Source of the DNA: Paenibacillus_AR mesotrionivorans
Lineage (GTDB): Bacteria; Bacillota; Bacilli; Paenibacillales; NBRC-103111
DNA length: 64,000 nt
Assembly: GCF_046098205.1 (NCBI RefSeq)
Contig: NZ_JBJURJ010000028.1
Coordinates: forward strand, 14,941 to 78,940
Reading direction: 5' to 3'
A model generated the notes under the pieces. That model saw only the letters and a list, made by a program, of their open reading frames with translations. It did no database searches and was not told the DNA's origin. Within the stretch, counting starts at the first letter, position 1. Each line of letters opens with the position of its first letter. Below, in pieces: positions 33,686 through 41,813 of the stretch. Position numbers and translations under genes: made by a program.

Positions 33686-33815
33686 TTTCCGGGGGCTCCC
33701 CCAAAAGTAATCGGAATAAGCTTCAGAGCTTCGCTTCACTTTTGGGGGGTTCTTTCCGGGGGCTCCCCCAAAAGTTTCGGCATCTGCTACAGAGCTTTGC
33801 GTCACTTTTGGGGGA
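33686..33815. repeat. 67-bp tandem duplication of a palindromic unit between fabH and fabD
   Basis: Two copies (33686-33752 and 33753-33815) begin TTTCCGGGGGCTCCCCCAAA and end in ACTTTTGGGGG. The left CCCCCAAAAGT can pair with the right ACTTTTGGGGG, so each copy forms a large hairpin. The middle parts differ more than the ends. It lies in the 173-base fabH-fabD gap within the operon. Confidence 0.85.
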
Positions 33816-33820
33816 CCGTT

Positions 33821-34813
33821 TTACCAGCGGATCGCAGTGGCTCCCCAGGTCAAACCGCCGCCGAAGCCTACCAGCACGACGCAATCCCCCGGCTTGATCC
33901 GACCTTCCTCATCGGCCTCCGCCAGCGCCAGCGGAATGGAGGCGGCGGACACATTGCCGTATTTGTGCAGGTTGATCATGCACTTCTCCTCCGGCAGGTT
34001 CAGCCGGTGCACAGCAGATTGAATGATCCGGATATTAGCCTGGTGAGGCACCAGCAGATCAATATCGGACTTCTCCAACCCTGCTTTGCGCAGGACCTCC
34101 TCCGCCGCATTGCCCATAATGCGTACGGCAAACTTAAATACCTCGCTGCCGGCCATATAAATGTAATGCTGTTTGTTGTCCACCGTGCTTTGGGATGAAG
34201 GCATCCGGGAGCCGCCGCCGGCCAGCTTCAGAAGCTCGCCGCCGGAGCCGTCTGCCCCCAGCTCGAAGGACAGGAAACCCCGTCCCTCCGGCACCTCGCC
34301 CAGCACCACTGCACCCGCGCCGTCGCCGAACAGGATACAGGTATTGCGGTCGGTATAATCGGTAATTTTGGACAGACATTCCGCGCCGATCACCAACGCA
34401 TTCTTGTACATGCCGGTGGCGATGAAGTTGGAGGCGCTGGCAAGGCCGTAGATAAAGCCGGAGCAGGCGGCAGACAGGTCAAAAGCCGCCGCTTTCTTCG
34501 CACCCAGACGGTTCTGGAGAATACAGGCCGTCGACGGAAATGCAGAGTCCGGGGTTATGGTAGCCACGAGAATCAAATCCAGATCCTCCGGGGCAAGATT
34601 GGCTTTTTTCAGGGCAATCAGGGCTGCCTCATAGGCCAGATCGGAGGAGGCCTGATCCTCCCGTGCGATATGGCGCTCCTTCATGCCGGTGCGGGTGACG
34701 ATCCACTCGTCGTTGGTTTCGACCATTTTTTCCAGGTCGGCATTGGTGAGGATCCTCTCCGGCACATACTTGCCTGTGCTGAGAATCCCGACAGACTTCA
34801 TATTCATCATCAT
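33821..34813 (-). CDS. fabH: Beta-ketoacyl-ACP synthase III
   Basis: FabH starts fatty acid synthesis by condensing acyl-CoA with malonyl-ACP. The 330-residue protein has Cys in 'AFDLSAACSGFIYGL' (about 115), His in 'LVPHQANIRIIQSAV' (about 258) and Asn in 'NLHKYGNVSAASIPLAL' (about 288), the family triad. In Firmicutes this enzyme selects branched-chain primers. Several ATG codons lie close together; 34813 is taken, with GGAAGGGAG upstream, and it overlaps the plsX stop by 4 bases (ATGA). Confidence 0.96.
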   Translation of the reverse strand: MMMNMKSVGILSTGKYVPERILTNADLEKMVETNDEWIVTRTGMKERHIAREDQASSDLAYEAALIALKKANLAPEDLDLILVATITPDSAFPSTACILQNRLGAKKAAAFDLSAACSGFIYGLASASNFIATGMYKNALVIGAECLSKITDYTDRNTCILFGDGAGAVVLGEVPEGRGFLSFELGADGSGGELLKLAGGGSRMPSSQSTVDNKQHYIYMAGSEVFKFAVRIMGNAAEEVLRKAGLEKSDIDLLVPHQANIRIIQSAVHRLNLPEEKCMINLHKYGNVSAASIPLALAEADEEGRIKPGDCVVLVGFGGGLTWGATAIRW

Positions 34814-35808
34814 TCTGCTCCCTTCCTGCTGGCGATCTCTGCTGAAATGGCGCCTACCAGGTTATGTTCCAGAGCCAGCCGCGTCTGGCGGACCCCGTTC
34901 TTCACAGCCAGCGCATCGGAGGAACCGTGGCTTTTCATCACCAGCCCTTTAAGCCCCAGCAGCGGTGCGCCGCCATGTTCCTTGTAATCCAGTTTCTTCT
35001 TGAAGCTGCTTAAGCCCGGCTTCAGCACCGCTGCCGCCAGCTTGCTCAAGAAGGACTTGGTGAACTCCTCCTTCAGCACGGAAAAAATGGCCCCTGCCGT
35101 TCCTTCCAGCGACTTCAGCAGGATATTGCCCACAAAGCCGTCGCAAACCAGCACATCACAATCTGCGCGGAGCACATCCCGGGCCTCCACGTTGCCCACA
35201 AAATGGATGGGCGCATTCTCCAACAGAGGATAAGCCGCTTTGGTCAGCTCATTGCCCTTGGCCGCTTCGGTGCCTACATTCAGAAGGCCGACCCGCGGCT
35301 TCGCCACACCATGGACCGCCTTGCGGTACAAACTGCCCATAATGGCATACTGCAGCAGGTTTTCGGGAGTCGCGTCCATGTTGGCGCCCAGATCCAGGGC
35401 AAGCACACCCTTGCCGTCCAAGGTAGGGATCATCGGTGCCAAAGCAGGGCGCTCAATGCCTTCCATACGTCCCACAATCAGCAGGCCTGTGGCCATAAGC
35501 GCTCCGGTATTGCCCGCCGAAATCATGGCGTCCGCTTCATTTTCCTTCACCAGCCGGCCGGCCACCACCATGGAGGAATCCTTTTTACGGCGCACGGCCT
35601 TCACCGGCTCATCCTCCGCCTCCACCACCTCAGAAGCATGCCGGATGCTCAGGTTGGAGGGCATCTCCGGCAGCAGGGAACGGATGGTGTCCTCCGGACC
35701 CACCAGAATAATCGACGTATCCGGCCATTCCTTGGCCGCTGCAAGCGCCCCCTCCACCACTGCCTTGGGAGCATGGTCCCCGCCCATGGCATCAATTGCG
35801 ATCCGCAT
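34810..35808 (-). CDS. plsX: Phosphate acyltransferase PlsX
   Basis: PlsX makes acyl-phosphate from acyl-ACP for phospholipid synthesis at the membrane. The 332-residue protein has 'RIAIDAMGGDHAPKAVVEG' at the start, 'RRKKDSSMVVAGRLVKENEA', 'SAGNTGALMATGLLIVGRM', 'LDLGANMDATPENLLQYA', 'GLLNVGTEAAKGNEL' and 'VCDGFVGNILLKSLEG'. The ATG at 35808 has AAGGGGGA 7 bases upstream and overlaps the fapR 3' end by 17 bases. Its start and end overlaps with fapR and fabH indicate translational coupling. Confidence 0.96.
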   Translation of the reverse strand: MRIAIDAMGGDHAPKAVVEGALAAAKEWPDTSIILVGPEDTIRSLLPEMPSNLSIRHASEVVEAEDEPVKAVRRKKDSSMVVAGRLVKENEADAMISAGNTGALMATGLLIVGRMEGIERPALAPMIPTLDGKGVLALDLGANMDATPENLLQYAIMGSLYRKAVHGVAKPRVGLLNVGTEAAKGNELTKAAYPLLENAPIHFVGNVEARDVLRADCDVLVCDGFVGNILLKSLEGTAGAIFSVLKEEFTKSFLSKLAAAVLKPGLSSFKKKLDYKEHGGAPLLGLKGLVMKSHGSSDALAVKNGVRQTRLALEHNLVGAISAEIASRKGAE

Positions 35809-36421
35809 CCCGTAATCCCCCTTCATCCGTTTCCCCCGGTATGGCAATCGGCATGGCTTCCTCCGACTGACGTTCTTTATAGGAATGATAAATCAGAAAC
35901 CGACCCTCAAACACCAGATCGTCCTGCACGTAGCTTTTGACCTCCACCCGCGCCTTTCCCTTGGACAGGGAGAGCACGTACGCCTTGGCGATAACCCGCT
36001 CCCCCAGCTTCACGGTCCGGATAAACCGGATGTCCGCGGATGCCGTTAAGGCGACCTCGTCATTAATAACCGCAACCGCCAGAGAGTTGGCCTGAGAAAA
36101 AATATGATGCCCCCGGGCAATCTGATTGCGCAAAAACACATGCTCCTCGCGGATTTCGAACATGGAAATGCCGCTTTTGTCCAACTGCAGATCAATCACT
36201 TCACCGATGACCTCATCAGGCCCGATGGAACGCACCTGGTCATAGGATTGCTCGGCCATAGCCTTGATCCGCTCCCGCAGCTCCGGAATCCCCAGCTCCA
36301 GCCGGTCCAGCCGGATGGTCTGGATGCTGACATGAAAGGACTTCATCAGCTCCTCATCCGTCACAAACGGGTTTTCCTTTATCAATATCGCCAGCCTTTT
36401 CTGGCGCTCTCGCTTGGGCAT
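35792..36421 (-). CDS. fapR: Transcription factor FapR, regulator of fatty acid synthesis
   Basis: FapR represses fatty acid and phospholipid genes until malonyl-CoA binds. The 209-residue protein has an N-terminal helix-turn-helix ('LAILIKENPFVTDEELMKSF', 'VSIQTIRLDRLELGIPELRE', about 10-50) and a C-terminal hot-dog domain with 'NQIARGHHIFSQANSLAVAV' (about 98-117). It is the first gene of the fab operon, and an operator-like palindrome lies about 130 bases upstream, so it is probably autoregulated. The start codon ATG at 36421 fits the family length; its ribosome binding site is weak. Confidence 0.95.
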   Translation of the reverse strand: MPKRERQKRLAILIKENPFVTDEELMKSFHVSIQTIRLDRLELGIPELRERIKAMAEQSYDQVRSIGPDEVIGEVIDLQLDKSGISMFEIREEHVFLRNQIARGHHIFSQANSLAVAVINDEVALTASADIRFIRTVKLGERVIAKAYVLSLSKGKARVEVKSYVQDDLVFEGRFLIYHSYKERQSEEAMPIAIPGETDEGGLRDADRN

Positions 36422-36548
36422 CCGTACGATGGCGCAACACCGCCTTCTTTAACTTTCCAATCCGCAACAGGTCTAATATTACATCTTTTTGGTACTGCTC
36501 GTCGAGTATTATCCACGGCATGCTGCGCCGGAGTTTTGCTATGTAGTT

Positions 36549-36566
36549 TTAATACCTGGTGCTAAA
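36549..36566 (-). promoter_or_regulatory. FapR operator
   Basis: Minus-strand TTTAGCACCAGGTATTAA is a near-perfect palindrome (TTAG-ACC / GGT-TTAA) and closely resembles FapR boxes of the TTAGTACC-TA-GGTACTAA type. It lies just downstream of a TATACT -10 box (minus strand, about 36570), the position where FapR would block transcription of its own operon. Confidence 0.75.
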
Positions 36567-36594
36567 TTGTAGTATAACGAATTATCCGCAAAAA

Positions 36595-36622
36595 GAAAAG
36601 CCCCCCATGAGGGAGGCTCCGG
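36595..36622 (-). terminator. Terminator after the anti-sigma gene
   Basis: Minus-strand GAGCCTCCC-tcat-GGGGGGCTTTTCTTTTT: a GC-rich stem followed by T runs, about 40 bases after the stop codon at 36661. Confidence 0.8.
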
Positions 36623-36660
36623 AATTGCAGAGATGTTGTTGTATAAGGCACCGGCAGCCG

Positions 36661-37632
36661 TTATTTGGCGGAAATCGGCTCTATCGATTCGGCCATTCTG
36701 ATCAATTGGCTGTTATCCAGCTTCACGCCGGATTTCCCGGTCATAATGCTGTAGAGAACACCGTCCTTCTCCCAGTCGATGGTCTTGCCTCCTATGATCA
36801 CGGCATCAACTCCGCTTACCCGTACTTGCTCCACTTTATGCTCGGTGGACATGGCATAGGCGGTTTCCTCATCCGCCAGCCGTTCCTGGATATGGATGGT
36901 TTTGCCCGTAGCCGGGTTGAGATAATACACATCCAGGTACTTATCCCCCTTTTTGTACACCTCAGCCCGGTCAAATACGAACCCCTCCGGCACATAAGCG
37001 GGCAGCCCTGCCTTAAAGGCGGTGTATTCCGGAATAACCGAGGCATCCTCAATCCGAATGATTTCAGGAGCCGGTTCCGCCTCCATTTGCTTCCGGGTAA
37101 TAATCTCCCCGTTGGTTACACCTGCTATTTCCTCACCCTCCGCGGTATAAAAGGGTTTTTCGTGCCCGGCCCACTCCTCTACGAGTTTACCGTCCTTGGT
37201 AAAAATTTTACCCTTCAACTCAGCAGGAAACGGCATGGTCTCCGGCCGGGTTTCCTCCATTTGGGAGACGGTGATGTGTCCCAACGAGATGGTATGGACC
37301 ACAGAACGCATCCAATCTCCGGCAAAGGAGGTGGGAGCAAGCAGCAGCACAGCCAGCAGGCAGGAAGTGGCGGCGATTGCACCGGTTCTCACGAGCCTCC
37401 ACCGGGGAGTCCGCCGGAGGCTCGTGCTTCCGGGTTGAGCAGCCTTTAGGACGCGTTGCCGGACGGCATCCTTATGGCTTCCGCCAGTACGGACGGCTCC
37501 GGATAATGCCACCCCCAGCTCCAGCATATCGGTACATTCCTTGGATCTGTCAGCGGATGGCGGGACCTTGCCGCTTTCCAGACAGGCATCCAGCTCTTTT
37601 ACAAAGTTGCGTATCCTTCTTTTTTCACTCAT
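36661..37632 (-). CDS. Anti-sigma factor-like membrane protein (DUF4367)
   Basis: The 323-residue protein has a soluble N-terminal part, one membrane helix (about 84-105, 'TGAIAATSCLLAVLLLAP') and a large external part. The last 100 residues ('YVPEGFVFDRAEVYKKGDKY', 'RVSGVDAVIIGGKTIDWEKD', 'TGKSGVKLDNSQLIRMAESI') match the DUF4367 domain seen at the C-terminus of Firmicute anti-sigma factors. Its start overlaps the ECF sigma gene by 8 bases, so the two are co-translated. The N-terminus probably binds the sigma factor and the outer domain probably senses an envelope signal. Confidence 0.8.
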   Translation of the reverse strand: MSEKRRIRNFVKELDACLESGKVPPSADRSKECTDMLELGVALSGAVRTGGSHKDAVRQRVLKAAQPGSTSLRRTPRWRLVRTGAIAATSCLLAVLLLAPTSFAGDWMRSVVHTISLGHITVSQMEETRPETMPFPAELKGKIFTKDGKLVEEWAGHEKPFYTAEGEEIAGVTNGEIITRKQMEAEPAPEIIRIEDASVIPEYTAFKAGLPAYVPEGFVFDRAEVYKKGDKYLDVYYLNPATGKTIHIQERLADEETAYAMSTEHKVEQVRVSGVDAVIIGGKTIDWEKDGVLYSIMTGKSGVKLDNSQLIRMAESIEPISAK

Positions 37633-38218
37633 GGCAGCCCTTCCTCTCCAGCTCTGCTCTCAGTTTTTTCATGGACCGGTACAGCGTTACCCCCACATTG
37701 CTTTCGCTCATTCCGGCAAGCTTGGCAATCTCTCCGTTCTTGAGCTCTGCTCCGAACTTCAGCGCCAGAATGCTGCGCTCCTTCGGGTTCAGCACAGACA
37801 TAGCCTGGAGCAGGCTGTCCTTCGCCTCCCCGGCAAGAGCCATAGCCTCGGGAGTTTTGCCGGCGGAGGCCGCATGTTTAATCGCCTCCAGCGAAAAAAA
37901 CCTCCGTCTCCGCTGCTGCCGGCCATAATCATTGACGGCGTTCTTGGCGATAGCAAACAGCCACACCTCAAACGGTGCCTTATCCGCCCGGAAGGAAGCG
38001 AACCGGCCCATCACACGTTCGAACACCTGGCTTGTCAGATCCTCGGCCGTGTACTCGCACGTTACCCGGTAGCGGATGTAGCGGAACACACGCTCATAAT
38101 ACAGCTCGAAGACCGCTCCGAAGGAGGCTTGCGGCGAACCCGCAGCATTGGGCCGTTCCGCGGCTGCTTCGTACATCTCCTCCGCAAGCGCCAGAGGTAT
38201 GGTTTGCGGCTGTGTCAT
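37625..38218 (-). CDS. ECF-type RNA polymerase sigma factor
   Basis: The 197-residue protein has the sigma-70 region 2 ('FELYYERVFRYIRYRVTCEY', 'DLTSQVFERVMGRFASFR', 'FEVWLFAIAKNAVNDYGRQQ', about 35-105) and region 4 ('MSVLNPKERSILALKFGAEL', 'NGEIAKLAGMSESNVGVTLY', about 138-185). The ATG at 38218 follows AAGAAGG at 8 bases. Regulons of such sigma factors usually cover cell-envelope stress; here the target genes are not in evidence. It is followed immediately by its probable anti-sigma factor. Confidence 0.9.
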   Translation of the reverse strand: MTQPQTIPLALAEEMYEAAAERPNAAGSPQASFGAVFELYYERVFRYIRYRVTCEYTAEDLTSQVFERVMGRFASFRADKAPFEVWLFAIAKNAVNDYGRQQRRRRFFSLEAIKHAASAGKTPEAMALAGEAKDSLLQAMSVLNPKERSILALKFGAELKNGEIAKLAGMSESNVGVTLYRSMKKLRAELERKGCHE

Positions 38219-38379
38219 TCTTGTCCCTTCTTTCTGCTCGCGTCTCATCCTTGCGCTGTATGTGCTTGAACCTCCGCGGCTTTAATGGCAGGGCGCCCTT
38301 TGCCAAAGCCGGCGGTTGTCCGTTTTCATACACCTGTTAATACGCCGGAGGTGGCATTTCATTACACAACAGGAGTAAA

Positions 38380-38420
38380 AAAAAAGCAAAAAAGCGCTCC
38401 GCCCGTTAAGGGGGAGCGCT
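38380..38420 (-). terminator. Terminator after rpmF
   Basis: Minus-strand AGCGCTCC-loop-GGAGCGCT followed by TTTTTTGCTTTTTTTTT. The rpmF stop is at 38441-38443. Confidence 0.9.
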
Positions 38421-38440
38421 TCATGCGCTAGGAAGCGAGA

Positions 38441-38614
38441 TTATTGCTTAATAATCTCTCTCTTCTTGTAAGTTCCGCAAACCTTGCACACCCGGTGCGA
38501 AAGTTTCAATTCGCCGCATTGGTCGCATTTAACCATGCCGGGGACTTCCAATTTGAAGTGAGTACGGCGCTTGTCGCGACGAGTCTTGGAAATTTTTCTA
38601 AAAGGGACTGCCAT
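38441..38614 (-). CDS. rpmF: 50S ribosomal protein L32
   Basis: The 57-residue basic protein begins 'MAVPFRKISKTRRDKRRTH' and has a C-x2-C ... C-x2-C zinc site ('CDQCGELKLSHRVCKVCG'), so it is the zinc-containing form of L32. GGAGGTGGG precedes the ATG at 38614. It lies 47 bases after yceD, the conserved pairing, and a terminator follows. Confidence 0.96.
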   Translation of the reverse strand: MAVPFRKISKTRRDKRRTHFKLEVPGMVKCDQCGELKLSHRVCKVCGTYKKREIIKQ

Positions 38615-38661
38615 GTTCCCACCTCCTTCAACAAATTACCATCCATAATCGCCTGGAGCGC

Positions 38662-39168
38662 TTATTGCTTAAAAAAATCAGCCAGTCCCGCCAGCCGCGG
38701 ATCAATGCTGTCATTGCTGCAGCCGCAGGGCTTCTCGTTGAGATTGGTCCCGCATTGGGGACACAATCCCTTGCAGCCGGAGCTGCAGACGGGAGCCAGT
38801 GGCAATGCCAGCCACACCGCTTCTTCCACATAGGGATCCAGCGTAATGTGATCGTCCGTTACCAGATGCACTTCGTCCTGATCTTCCTGGGGGACAGCGT
38901 CAGGCCGGGATGCGAACCGTTCCCGGAAGGGAACTGCAAGGGTCTCATCCACAGGGGTCAAACAGCGGGAGCATAGAGAGTGAACCTTGAAGCGGAGTGT
39001 TCCCTCCACCTCGGCCAATCCGCCTTGGGAATGGGCGCTAAGTTCGGCTTCCAGCTTGCCCACAATCTGAATGTCCTCGCGCCCGGTAAAAACACCGGAG
39101 AGATCGAAGACGCCCTTGAGCGCAACAGAAGCATTTTTTTGAGCTAATTCCCGGATGCTTATCATCAT
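38662..39168 (-). CDS. yceD: YceD family protein (DUF177)
   Basis: The 168-residue protein belongs to the DUF177 family that is nearly always encoded before rpmF and is linked to 23S rRNA or large-subunit assembly. Visible features are 'FDLSGVFTGREDIQIVGKLE', a first C-x2-C ('LCSRCLTP') and a C-terminal cluster 'CSSGCKGLCPQCG'. The start is one of two adjacent ATG codons at 39168, with GGGGTGA 6 bases upstream. The upstream 69 bases of open frame are not needed. Confidence 0.88.
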   Translation of the reverse strand: MMISIRELAQKNASVALKGVFDLSGVFTGREDIQIVGKLEAELSAHSQGGLAEVEGTLRFKVHSLCSRCLTPVDETLAVPFRERFASRPDAVPQEDQDEVHLVTDDHITLDPYVEEAVWLALPLAPVCSSGCKGLCPQCGTNLNEKPCGCSNDSIDPRLAGLADFFKQ

Positions 39169-39319
39169 TGTTATCACCCCAAACAAACAAAATTTATTAT
39201 ATCGATTTTCAGTAGGTTTTGTCAACGCCTCATTCAAGATTTGATAAGAAAAATGTGGTATATTCTTTAAGTATGGCTAAAGGAACGGGATAAAATGCAA
39301 TGTTAGCTGGAGGACCGTC

Positions 39320-40594
39320 ATGAAAACAGTCGGCATTATTGTAGAATACAACCCGCTGCACAACGGGCATGTGCATCATTTTGAGGCTTCCAAGCAAGCC
39401 GCCGGGGCGGAATCCTGTGTGGCCGTGATGAGCGGGCATTTTTTGCAGCGGGGCGAACCCGCCGTCGTCAACAAGTGGGCCCGTGCCGAAATGGCCCTCC
39501 ACATGGGCGCCGACGTGGTCATCGAGCTGCCGGTGGCCTATGCCTGCCAGCCGGCGGAATGGTTCGCCTACGGTGCAGTCAGGCTCCTGGATGCCACCGG
39601 CGTGGTGGACGCGCTGTGCTTCGGCAGCGAGGAGGGTTCCCTGGAGCCGCTCTCCCGACTGGCCGGACTGCTCCACCGGGAGGACGCCGCTTTCCGCAGC
39701 CTGCTGCAGGAGGAGCTGAAGCAGGGCGCCAGCTATCCGGCTGCTTATGCCGCGGCTGTCCGCCGGTTCGGCATAGACAACGACGCTGACGGACCCCTGC
39801 CGCCCTTGGACCAGCCCAACACCATTCTGGGCCTTCATTACATGCTGGCGCTGCAGCGTCTGCAAAGCCCCATTATACCGCTGACATTACCCCGGCGGGA
39901 AGCCGGTTTCCATCAGGCTGACATTACGGGCACGTCCATTGCCAGCGCCACTGCCCTGCGCAAGCTTCTCTTCGGCACGGGCTGGAAGTCGCCGGACGAA
40001 GCGGCTTTAAGGGCCGTTGCTCCGTACGTGCCGGCTTATACGCTGGATATTCTCTTGCGGGAGCATGCCGCAGGGCGGGGCCCCTTATGCTGGGAGCATT
40101 ACGCACGCCCCCTGTTCACCCAGCTGCTCTCCCGGCCGGAAGAGGAGCTGCGGCAGCTCCATGAGGTTACCGAAGGACTGGAGCACCGGATCAAACACAG
40201 CTTGACCCAACTGCCTCCAGATACCGCCTCGCCGGTTGAATCGCTTCTGGATTTGCTTAAAACCAAACGGTATACCCGCACCAAGCTGCAGCGGATGCTC
40301 CTGCGGATTCTGCTGGGACACCCGCAGCAAAGCCTCAGCCGGGAGAGCCTGCAGGCCGGTCCTGCCTGCATCCGGGTGCTGGGCTTCAGTTCCAAGGGAA
40401 GAGCCCTGCTCAAGCGGATGCGCGTGACCGCCTCCCTGCCCGTTATTACCCGTGCTGCCGCCGCGGAGGACCCCGCTTGGCTCGGGATGGATATCCGGGC
40501 CGGCGCCGTCTACAGCTTGGGCTACCGGGAGCTGGATCCCTCCCAGTGGCAGCGGGACTTCACACAGCCTCCGCTGCAGTTGGACCGGGTGTAG
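39320..40594 (+). CDS. tmcAL: tRNA(Met) cytidine acetate ligase (YlbM)
   Basis: TmcAL uses acetate and ATP to acetylate the wobble cytidine of elongator tRNA-Met. The 424-residue protein begins 'GIIVEYNPLHNGHVHHFEAS' (about 5-24), with the HxGH nucleotidyltransferase signature, then 'VAVMSGHFLQRGEPAVVNKW', 'GADVVIELPVAYACQPAEWF' and 'DITGTSIASATALRKLL' (ISSTxIR-like). It runs opposite to yceD, with 151 bases between the divergent starts, as in other Bacilli. The ATG at 39320 fits the family length. Confidence 0.94.
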   Translation: MKTVGIIVEYNPLHNGHVHHFEASKQAAGAESCVAVMSGHFLQRGEPAVVNKWARAEMALHMGADVVIELPVAYACQPAEWFAYGAVRLLDATGVVDALCFGSEEGSLEPLSRLAGLLHREDAAFRSLLQEELKQGASYPAAYAAAVRRFGIDNDADGPLPPLDQPNTILGLHYMLALQRLQSPIIPLTLPRREAGFHQADITGTSIASATALRKLLFGTGWKSPDEAALRAVAPYVPAYTLDILLREHAAGRGPLCWEHYARPLFTQLLSRPEEELRQLHEVTEGLEHRIKHSLTQLPPDTASPVESLLDLLKTKRYTRTKLQRMLLRILLGHPQQSLSRESLQAGPACIRVLGFSSKGRALLKRMRVTASLPVITRAAAAEDPAWLGMDIRAGAVYSLGYRELDPSQWQRDFTQPPLQLDRV

Positions 40595-40624
40595 AGCAGA
40601 TTGGCCTCCCCTAGCCTACAGCCT

Positions 40625-41761
40625 TTAGCCCGCTGTCTTCGGCGGCAAACTTTCCAGGTAGGCAATAGCCTCCTGTAGGGTGCTTACCTCCACCACCTTC
40701 ATGGACGTATGCAGCTTGCCGGCCTGCTTCTTGGCTTCACCTGCAGACTGTTCGTCCCGGGGCACAAACAGGATGTCCGCCCCTGCCTGGTGGGCGGCGG
40801 AGACCTTGTGGCGGGCGCCGCCGATGGCCCCGACTACACCTTGCGGATCGATGGTGCCAGTACCGGCGATGGTATACCCCCGGGACAAATCATCTGCCAG
40901 CAGCAATCCGTAGGTTTCCAGGGCGAACATGAAGCCTGCCGAAGGCCCCCCGATATCCCCTGCCTCCACGGTTACCGCGTCAGTCTGCGTGGTGGCCTGG
41001 ACCGCCTTGCGGTCAGCCGTGACGATGCCGATCCCAAGCTTCCGGCCTCCCTCCACTGCTGTTGGCAAAGCCCGCAGGGTGAAGGATGCCTCCATCGCCA
41101 CGCCTCCCCGCTTATAGGTAAGACGCACCGCATCCCCTTCTTTTTTACCCGCCAGAAGAGCATCCAGCTTGCTTCCCGCATCCACCGGAAGGCCGTCAGC
41201 CTTCAAAATCACATCACCCGGCTCCAACACTCCCTCTGCAGGCAATCCAACCGCCGTACTCAGCACCACAATCCCCTTGCTGGCGATAGTGTAGCCAATC
41301 CCTGCAGCCCGGTATGCGGCTTGTATAGCATTGGATTGGGAGGTCAGCATTACCTGGTGCTGGCGCTCCCCATACTCTTCCTCCGATTCCCCCGGCTGGC
41401 GCACGGAGGTTTGCCGGTGCACCTCGTAACCTCTGAAACGGGCCTCCACCATTTTGGCCAATGTAGCATTGCTCACACCAACGGTGGTCAAAAGAAACCT
41501 GCCACTTTCCGGATAGCCGCCTCCCTGCACATGGACCATCCCCTGCAGATCGTCCGCTGTTCCCGGCTGGAAGATGTAGTATGGCAATGGAACAAATAAT
41601 GTAACATAGCAAAATACCAACGCCAGAAATCCCGAAATAACGGCGCGTGCTGCATAAAGCGTCCGCCCGTTGTCCATCGTTTTCACGGCCGATCCCATTC
41701 CTTCCCCCGCCGGTGTCGTCAAGGCGGGCAGTGTTGGCCTAAGCAGGCTTGGTCTATTCAT
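40625..41761 (-). CDS. SepM/YlbL-like PDZ-Lon membrane protease
   Basis: The protein has one N-terminal membrane helix ('AARAVISGFLALVFCYVTLF'), a PDZ domain ('LPAEGVLEPGDVILKADGLP') and a C-terminal Lon-type protease domain with Ser in 'GDIGGPSAGFMFALETYGLL' and Lys in 'GGARHKVSAAHQAGADI', the Ser-Lys dyad. Streptococcal SepM processes a pheromone; the Bacillus YlbL substrate is less clear. The start is uncertain: ATG at 41761 (378 residues) has GGAGG directly adjacent, while a GTG at 41686 (353 residues) has a better-spaced AAGGA and is nearer the family length. It is divergent from ylbJ. Confidence 0.85.
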   Translation of the reverse strand: MNRPSLLRPTLPALTTPAGEGMGSAVKTMDNGRTLYAARAVISGFLALVFCYVTLFVPLPYYIFQPGTADDLQGMVHVQGGGYPESGRFLLTTVGVSNATLAKMVEARFRGYEVHRQTSVRQPGESEEEYGERQHQVMLTSQSNAIQAAYRAAGIGYTIASKGIVVLSTAVGLPAEGVLEPGDVILKADGLPVDAGSKLDALLAGKKEGDAVRLTYKRGGVAMEASFTLRALPTAVEGGRKLGIGIVTADRKAVQATTQTDAVTVEAGDIGGPSAGFMFALETYGLLLADDLSRGYTIAGTGTIDPQGVVGAIGGARHKVSAAHQAGADILFVPRDEQSAGEAKKQAGKLHTSMKVVEVSTLQEAIAYLESLPPKTAG

Positions 41762-41813
41762 CCTCCGAACGGCGTACATATGGTACAAACCCATGATCGG
41801 AAGGTGATTGCCT

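Noticed and set aside
39230..39865. Minus-strand frame opposite the start of tmcAL
   Set aside because: It is complementary to conserved YlbM sequence and overlaps the yceD upstream region; it has no protein-like features.
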